Source: an uncultured Butyricicoccus sp. (GTDB taxonomy: Bacteria > Bacillota > Clostridia > Oscillospirales > Butyricicoccaceae). From it: 9,962 nucleotides of DNA. Shown piece after piece: positions 6,668 to 9,962 of this stretch (the stretch's first letter is position 1; every line of letters starts with the position of its first letter). The notes beneath the pieces were generated by a model. The model was not told the origin of the DNA, made no database searches, and saw only the letters and a program-made list of their open reading frames with translations. The translations under genes were made by a program, and so were the position numbers. The stretch is taken from assembly GCA_947575935.1 (NCBI GenBank), contig CANPPM010000083.1, positions 1-9,962 on the forward strand, given 5' to 3'.

Positions 6668-6958
6668 TTATTGCTTGTCCAGCGAAGGCAGGATGTACTC
6701 CACTTCCTCGTGCGGACGTGGGATGACATGAACCGAGATCAGCTCGCCCACGCGCTCCGCCGCCGCCGCGCCTGCGTCTGTCGCCGCTTTGACCGCGCCT
6801 ACGTCGCCGCGCACCATCACGGTCACCAGACCACCGCCTACATGGACCTTGCCGATGAGTGTGACATTTGCCGCCTTGACCATTGCATCAGCCGCTTCGA
6901 TCGATCCGACCAAGCCCTTTGTTTCAATCATGCCGAGTGCCTGCGTTGTGATTGCCAT
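6668..6958 (-). CDS. eutM: EutM, hexameric BMC-H shell protein (first copy)
   Basis: This 96-residue single BMC domain is the main facet-building shell protein. The sequence carries the canonical TQALGMIETKGLVGSIEAAD start, MVKAANVTLIGK, VTVMVRGDVGAVKAATDAG and the VHVIPRPHEEVEYILP end. Length and residues match EutM. It has the clearest ribosome binding site of the window (AGGAGG at 6967-6972, 8 bases before the ATG), which suits a protein needed in large amounts. A second copy follows after a 104-base gap that contains a long inverted repeat. Confidence 0.97.
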   Translation of the reverse strand: MAITTQALGMIETKGLVGSIEAADAMVKAANVTLIGKVHVGGGLVTVMVRGDVGAVKAATDAGAAAAERVGELISVHVIPRPHEEVEYILPSLDKQ

Positions 6959-6989
6959 CGTAAATTCCTCCTAAAATATTGGTTACGGT

Positions 6990-7010
6990 GCGGCTGCTGC
7001 CACAGCCCGC
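6990..7010 (-). other. Second stem-loop in the eutE-eutM gap
   Basis: GCGGCTG (6990-6996) pairs with CAGCCCGC (7003-7010) with one bulged base and a six-base loop. With the hairpin at 7021-7039 it forms a double hairpin just upstream of the strong eutM ribosome binding site (TAGGAGGAA, 8 bases before the ATG at 6958). The loop on the coding strand reads TGGCAG. It could shape relative levels of enzyme and shell mRNA; this is inference from structure alone. Confidence 0.35.
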
Positions 7011-7020
7011 CTATGGTTCC

Positions 7021-7044
7021 AGCCCCCTGCCCAGGGGCTTTTTT
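7021..7044 (+). terminator. GC-rich stem-loop after eutE; terminator-like only on the + strand
   Basis: AGCCCC (7021-7026) pairs with GGGGCT (7034-7039), and the + strand continues with a run of Ts to 7044 that includes the complement of the eutE stop. On the + strand this is a small intrinsic-terminator shape, but no + strand gene ends here. On the coding strand the same hairpin follows the eutE stop with an A run in front and no T run behind, so it should not end the operon transcript. It may instead protect the eutE 3' end, mark a processing site, or stop antisense transcription. Confidence 0.35.
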
Positions 7045-8527
7045 ATTCCTTTTGCAGTCGAGCAACGATCCTGCGCACAAGCTCCTCGACCTCCGCCTCG
7101 TTCATGCCGCCCTCAGATATGCGGCAACCGCCGTTTGCGCAGTCAGGCGCCCCCCGGCGGATCTCCTCCATCTCGCGCAGACCATAGGCGACCTTGCGGG
7201 TATTGAGCAGCTGCATAGGGCCGACGTTCTCGCTTGTCGCCGAACCGCCCACCGCGCCGCAGCCGAGTGTCAGCGCGGGCATCATACCGGTTGACGCGCC
7301 GATTCCGCCGAGGGCCGAAGGCGTGTTGACCATCACACGGGAAACCGGTACGCGCTTTGCGAAATATTCCACCATTTTCTCATCCTTTGTGTGCATGGAA
7401 AAGGTATGCCCCGCACCCTCGTATCGAAGCACCGTGCAGACGGTCTCGCATACTTCCTTGTAATCCTTCCCGGTGAAGAACGCGAGGATAGGGCCAAGCT
7501 TTTCGTTCGCATAAGGGTGCCCCCGACCCACACCGTCCTCTCGTGCCACCAGCACGCGCGCTGAGGCAGGCGCCTTATCAAGCCCCGCCAACCGTGCGAT
7601 CGTATCTACGCTGCGTCCTACGATCTCAGGATTCATCGTACCATTCGCGCGCAAAATGAAGCGCCCCAGCTTTGCACGCTCCTCATCATCCAGAAAATAC
7701 GCGCCCTGCTTTTCCATTTCAGCCCGCACGGCGGGAACCATATCCTCGTCGCAAATGATCGACTGCTCGGAAGCGCAAATGGTTCCGTAGTCGAAGGTCT
7801 TGGAATCAATGATCCGCTTGACCGCCAACGGCAAATCACAAGTGCGTTCCAGATACGCAGGACCGTTGCCGGGGCCAACGCCAATCGCAGGCGTGCCTGA
7901 AGAATACGCCGCACGCACCATAGCCGAACCGCCGGTCGCAAGGATGAGCGCCACATCGCGATGACGCATCAGGTTGTCGGTGGCCTCCATCGTCGGGATG
8001 GTGATGCAGGAAACCAGGTTCTCATTGCCGCCCGCCTCGGAGACTGCCTGTCTTATGACTTTGACTGTCTCCATAATGCACCGCAGCGCAGTCGGGTGCG
8101 GGGAAAAGACGATTGCATTACCCGCTTTGATAGCAATCTCTGCCTTGTAAAGCGCGGTCGAGGTCGGATTGGTCGACGGAACCAGCCCAGCGATCACGCC
8201 GACCGGCACGGCGATCGTGCGCACCTTTTTTACGTCGTCGTACTCGACCACTCCTACCGTTTTCATATCCTTAATATATTCATAGACGCCGCGGCTACCG
8301 AAAATATTTTTTATGACTTTGTCTTCTACCTTGCCAAAGCCTGTGTCCTCGTTTGCCATCTCGGCCAGGCGGCGAGCATTGCGCACGCCCGCTTCCGCGA
8401 TCGCACAGACGATCCGGTCCACCTGCTCCTGTGTCATTTCTGCAAGCTCGCGCTGCGCTTTTTTTGCCGCGCCTACCAGCTCGCGCACTTCCTGCATAGA
8501 CAGTAAATCCTTATCATACAGCTGCAT
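7043..8527 (-). CDS. eutE: EutE, CoA-acylating acetaldehyde dehydrogenase with a C-terminal targeting-like helix
   Basis: This 494-residue aldehyde dehydrogenase-family protein oxidises acetaldehyde with NAD+ and CoA to acetyl-CoA in the compartment lumen. Visible motifs are VPSTNPTSTALYKAEIAIKA (116-135), the nucleotide-site segment ILATGGSAMVRAAYSSG (195-211), VGPGNGPAY (217-225) and the catalytic cysteine in GTICASEQS (Cys251). Residues 1-459 cover the enzyme. Then comes a short linker with two cysteines (PDCANGGC, 461-468) and a terminal amphipathic helix (MNEAEVEELVRRIVARL, 475-491) typical of BMC encapsulation peptides. In enterobacterial EutE/PduP such a peptide is N-terminal. The start at 8527 follows AAAGGAG with a 10-base spacing. 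A hairpin lies just after the stop. Confidence 0.97.
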   Translation of the reverse strand: MQLYDKDLLSMQEVRELVGAAKKAQRELAEMTQEQVDRIVCAIAEAGVRNARRLAEMANEDTGFGKVEDKVIKNIFGSRGVYEYIKDMKTVGVVEYDDVKKVRTIAVPVGVIAGLVPSTNPTSTALYKAEIAIKAGNAIVFSPHPTALRCIMETVKVIRQAVSEAGGNENLVSCITIPTMEATDNLMRHRDVALILATGGSAMVRAAYSSGTPAIGVGPGNGPAYLERTCDLPLAVKRIIDSKTFDYGTICASEQSIICDEDMVPAVRAEMEKQGAYFLDDEERAKLGRFILRANGTMNPEIVGRSVDTIARLAGLDKAPASARVLVAREDGVGRGHPYANEKLGPILAFFTGKDYKEVCETVCTVLRYEGAGHTFSMHTKDEKMVEYFAKRVPVSRVMVNTPSALGGIGASTGMMPALTLGCGAVGGSATSENVGPMQLLNTRKVAYGLREMEEIRRGAPDCANGGCRISEGGMNEAEVEELVRRIVARLQKE

Positions 8528-8542
8528 GTACTCAGCACTCCT

Positions 8543-9145
8543 TTATCTGTCATTCTGCCTGCCGCTCCCGCCCTCGCGGAAAGCGCGCAGCGCCTCCAAA
8601 AGCCCATCCTTTTTTGCAAAACGGATGTCCCGCCGCGTCATGTCTGGCAAATCCAGCTGCCGCGCCAGCGTGCGCAGCCGGACGACCGGCATCGCCTCCA
8701 GCGCCGCGTCGGATAATCCTTCGACTCCGGCGATCTCTTCCTTCCCAGCCAAAGGCGGCTGCGCCGCGCCTTCCCTCTGGGATACCAGGCCTTCGCCCAC
8801 TGCCGGAGCTGCTTCCGCTGCATCCCCCGCGATTGTTTCCGAAGCCTGCGGCGGCTTCCCGGTGACCTCCGGCGGCGCAAGCGGCTTCAGGCTCCACCCG
8901 ACTTCCTCATGCGGCCTTGGGATCACATGTGCCGCAACCAACTCGCCAACATACGCTGCCGCTGCCGCGCCCGCGTCAACCGCAGCCTTAACCGCAGCCA
9001 CTTCACCGCGCACCATCACAGTCACTAATCCACCGCCGATCTGCTCCTTGCCGGAGAGGGTGACGGCCGCCGCCTTGACCATCACATCCGCCGCCTCGAC
9101 CGAGGCGACCAGGCCGCGCGTCTCAATCATCCCCAGCGCCTGCAT
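8543..9145 (-). CDS. BMC-H shell protein with a C-terminal Rho_N/SAP-like extension (EutK-like architecture)
   Basis: A 200-residue protein in three parts. Residues 1-85 are a full BMC-H domain (MQALGMIETRGLVASVEAAD, then HVIPRPHEEV at about 73-82), close to the two EutM proteins downstream in the operon. Residues 86-143 are a Pro/Ala/Gly/Glu-rich linker that looks disordered. Residues 144-189 are predicted helical, with a pattern like the Rho-factor N-terminal/SAP-type fold: AMPVVRLRTLARQLDL, then a basic stretch RRDIRFAKK, then LLEALRAF. Enterobacterial EutK also joins one BMC domain to a C-terminal nucleic-acid-binding-like domain, but that is a helix-turn-helix, so this looks like an analogue. 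The site AAGGAGGG lies 5-6 bases before the ATG. The TAA overlaps the eutE ribosome binding site (AAAGGAG). The BMC domain is certain; the tail fold is inference. Confidence 0.93.
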   Translation of the reverse strand: MQALGMIETRGLVASVEAADVMVKAAAVTLSGKEQIGGGLVTVMVRGEVAAVKAAVDAGAAAAAYVGELVAAHVIPRPHEEVGWSLKPLAPPEVTGKPPQASETIAGDAAEAAPAVGEGLVSQREGAAQPPLAGKEEIAGVEGLSDAALEAMPVVRLRTLARQLDLPDMTRRDIRFAKKDGLLEALRAFREGGSGRQNDR

Positions 9146-9175
9146 ACCGTCCCTCCTTCCAGACCGAACGCCTTC

Positions 9176-9835
9176 TTATGCATCCGGCTCTACCGGGCAA
9201 TCCGCGATCGACTCAACCGCTGCCGCGAATGCCTCGCACGCCGCTTTGCACGCCGCCTGCGTCCCAGTGAGCAACCCACCGCCAAAGTTAGTTTCACTTG
9301 GCGGGGCATACAGAACGCACATGCTGACATCTGCAGCCTTGAGAGCGGCATCCAACCCAAACATAGCTTCCAACGGCGGCGCGATTAGGTACGCCAGCGC
9401 TTCTCCCCGGGCAATACCCGCGCCCTCAGACAGGTAAGAACCGGTGCGCGCGATACAGTGCGCATAATACACAACGCTATCCGCGTCATCAGCCGAAACG
9501 AAATGGCAGACATTTTCGATCATATCCACGCAAGTCTCCAGCCCCGCGCGGGCCTCGGCCGGATCGGGCGCGGCCAAGATTCCAATGATCTCGCCCGCAA
9601 GTCTTGTCGTCGCGTTGTCTGCGCCCGCATAGCAGCTTTTGGCGTACACTACGCGGCAGTCAGCCTTTTTGGTCGCCTCGTCCAGTGCGGTATAGGTCAC
9701 ATCATCGTTATCCGCCGTAATAAGCGCCAGCGATTTTTCGCCCGGCCCCAGTCCCAGCCGCTCCGCGAGATCGGGGGCGGCATTGGGGATCAGCCTTGTC
9801 GCCAATACGTTTGCCTTGATTAGGCTCCCTTTCAT
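9176..9835 (-). CDS. eutL: EutL, trimeric tandem-BMC-domain shell protein
   Basis: This 219-residue protein has the same length as E. coli EutL as I recall it. Conserved landmarks are ITADNDDVTYTALDEATKKA (about 40-58), DPAEARAGLE (91-100), RTGSYLS (130-136, the pore-loop region of EutL), IAPPLEA (151-157) and PPSETN followed by TGTQAACKAAC (about 190-200). EutL is a pseudohexameric shell protein made of two circularly permuted BMC domains and can have a gated pore for larger metabolites or cofactors. The ATG at 9835 was chosen over an in-frame ATG 17 codons upstream because AAAGGGGAGG sits just before it and the longer form would overlap eutC. The next gene begins 30 bases after the stop. 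Confidence 0.97.
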   Translation of the reverse strand: MKGSLIKANVLATRLIPNAAPDLAERLGLGPGEKSLALITADNDDVTYTALDEATKKADCRVVYAKSCYAGADNATTRLAGEIIGILAAPDPAEARAGLETCVDMIENVCHFVSADDADSVVYYAHCIARTGSYLSEGAGIARGEALAYLIAPPLEAMFGLDAALKAADVSMCVLYAPPSETNFGGGLLTGTQAACKAACEAFAAAVESIADCPVEPDA

Positions 9836-9848
9836 TGCATCCTCCCCT

Positions 9849-9962
9849 TTACAGCTTGAGTTCCGTGCCGCTTGCCTTTTTCTCAAGCATAATCTTGATG
9901 ATATCAGCGATATGCGCGCCCGCCTCCGCCGGAATGGTGCCGATACGGTGAATGTTGGAAAG
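9849..9962 (-). CDS. eutC: Ethanolamine ammonia-lyase small subunit EutC, C-terminal end only
   Basis: The last 37 codons of a gene entering from the right edge, ending in TAA. The residues read LSNIHRIGTIPAEAGAHIAD, then a basic helix ending MLEKKASG. This matches the conserved end of EutC from memory of the E. coli protein (SNIHQGGTPPVEAA, then MLEQKASG). EutC pairs with EutB to form the adenosylcobalamin-dependent lyase that converts ethanolamine to acetaldehyde and ammonia inside the microcompartment. Its stop lies just before the eutL ribosome binding site, so the two genes are cotranscribed. The start and catalytic part lie outside the window. Confidence 0.9.
   Translation of the reverse strand, partial: LSNIHRIGTIPAEAGAHIADIIKIMLEKKASGTELKL

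Noticed and set aside
6273..6958. Tandem eutM copies as an assembly artefact
   Set aside because: The copies differ at many silent positions and at both termini, so they are real separate genes.
6990..7042. EutV (ANTAR) dual-hairpin antitermination site between eutE and eutM
   Set aside because: Known sites have six-base loops with A at position 1 and G at position 4. The clear six-base loop here reads TGGCAG on the coding strand, and there is no coding-strand T run for a terminator.
8313..9437. Long plus-strand open frame of 374 codons
   Set aside because: It is antisense to eutE, the tailed BMC-H gene and eutL, is rich in Ser/Ala/Pro as expected for a mirror of GC-rich genes, and has no recognisable domain.
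9836..9886. Longer EutL start at 9886
   Set aside because: It would overlap the eutC 3' end, and the extra 17 residues (rich in Arg, Lys, Ser) do not resemble EutL. The ribosome binding site supports 9835.
1..9962. CRISPR array, tRNA, rRNA, insertion sequence or phage genes
   Set aside because: No regularly spaced repeats, RNA gene signatures, transposase or phage motifs were seen. Coding genes fill the window.

Overview
The window is one dense, single-direction gene cluster on the minus strand. It encodes the central and distal part of an ethanolamine-utilization bacterial microcompartment (Eut BMC). Read in the direction of transcription (right to left) the order is eutC (3' end only), eutL, a BMC-H shell protein with an extra C-terminal domain, eutE, two near-identical eutM genes, eutT, eutJ, a conserved eut-operon protein without a symbol, eutN, pduS, pduT, eutQ, and pta (EutD role, running off the left edge). 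Nearly every gap is short, most starts have a strong GGAGG-type ribosome binding site, and no promoter was seen, so this looks like one long transcript entering from beyond the right edge.

The organism is probably an anaerobic Gram-positive of the Clostridia type with a fairly high GC content, perhaps a gut Oscillospiraceae-like lineage. The reasons are the mix of eutJ/eutT/eutN with pduS, pduT and the Gram-positive-type hypothetical protein, the purine-rich Shine-Dalgarno sites, a TTG start on eutT, and an EutT without the enterobacterial cysteine motif. This assignment is inference.

Region by region: 9849-9962 is the tail of the small subunit of ethanolamine ammonia-lyase. 8543-9835 holds shell genes. 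7043-8527 encodes acetaldehyde dehydrogenase. 6273-6958 holds the paired hexameric shell genes. 3700-6100 holds the cofactor and maintenance genes (cobalamin adenosyltransferase EutT, the Hsp70-like EutJ, and the unnamed protein). 1465-3668 holds the vertex protein EutN and a redox pair (PduS cobalamin reductase-like, PduT Fe-S shell protein). 1-1389 holds EutQ and phosphate acetyltransferase.

Together these make a working scheme. EutBC splits ethanolamine to acetaldehyde and ammonia using adenosylcobalamin. EutT, with reducing power from PduS passed across or through PduT, regenerates that cofactor. EutE turns acetaldehyde into acetyl-CoA. Pta makes acetyl phosphate and recycles CoA, and EutQ (reported to have acetate kinase activity in Salmonella) may yield ATP. 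EutL, EutM x2, the tailed BMC-H, PduT and EutN build the shell.

The points most worth a second look are the BMC-H protein with a Rho_N/SAP-like tail, three proteins carrying similar amphipathic terminal helices that look like encapsulation tags, and a small module shared by EutT and the unnamed protein that is apparently missing from the local EutQ. Others are the EutM pair with many silent differences and a stem-loop between them, and a GC-rich 172-base gap that could hold a 54-codon ORF ending across the eutT start.
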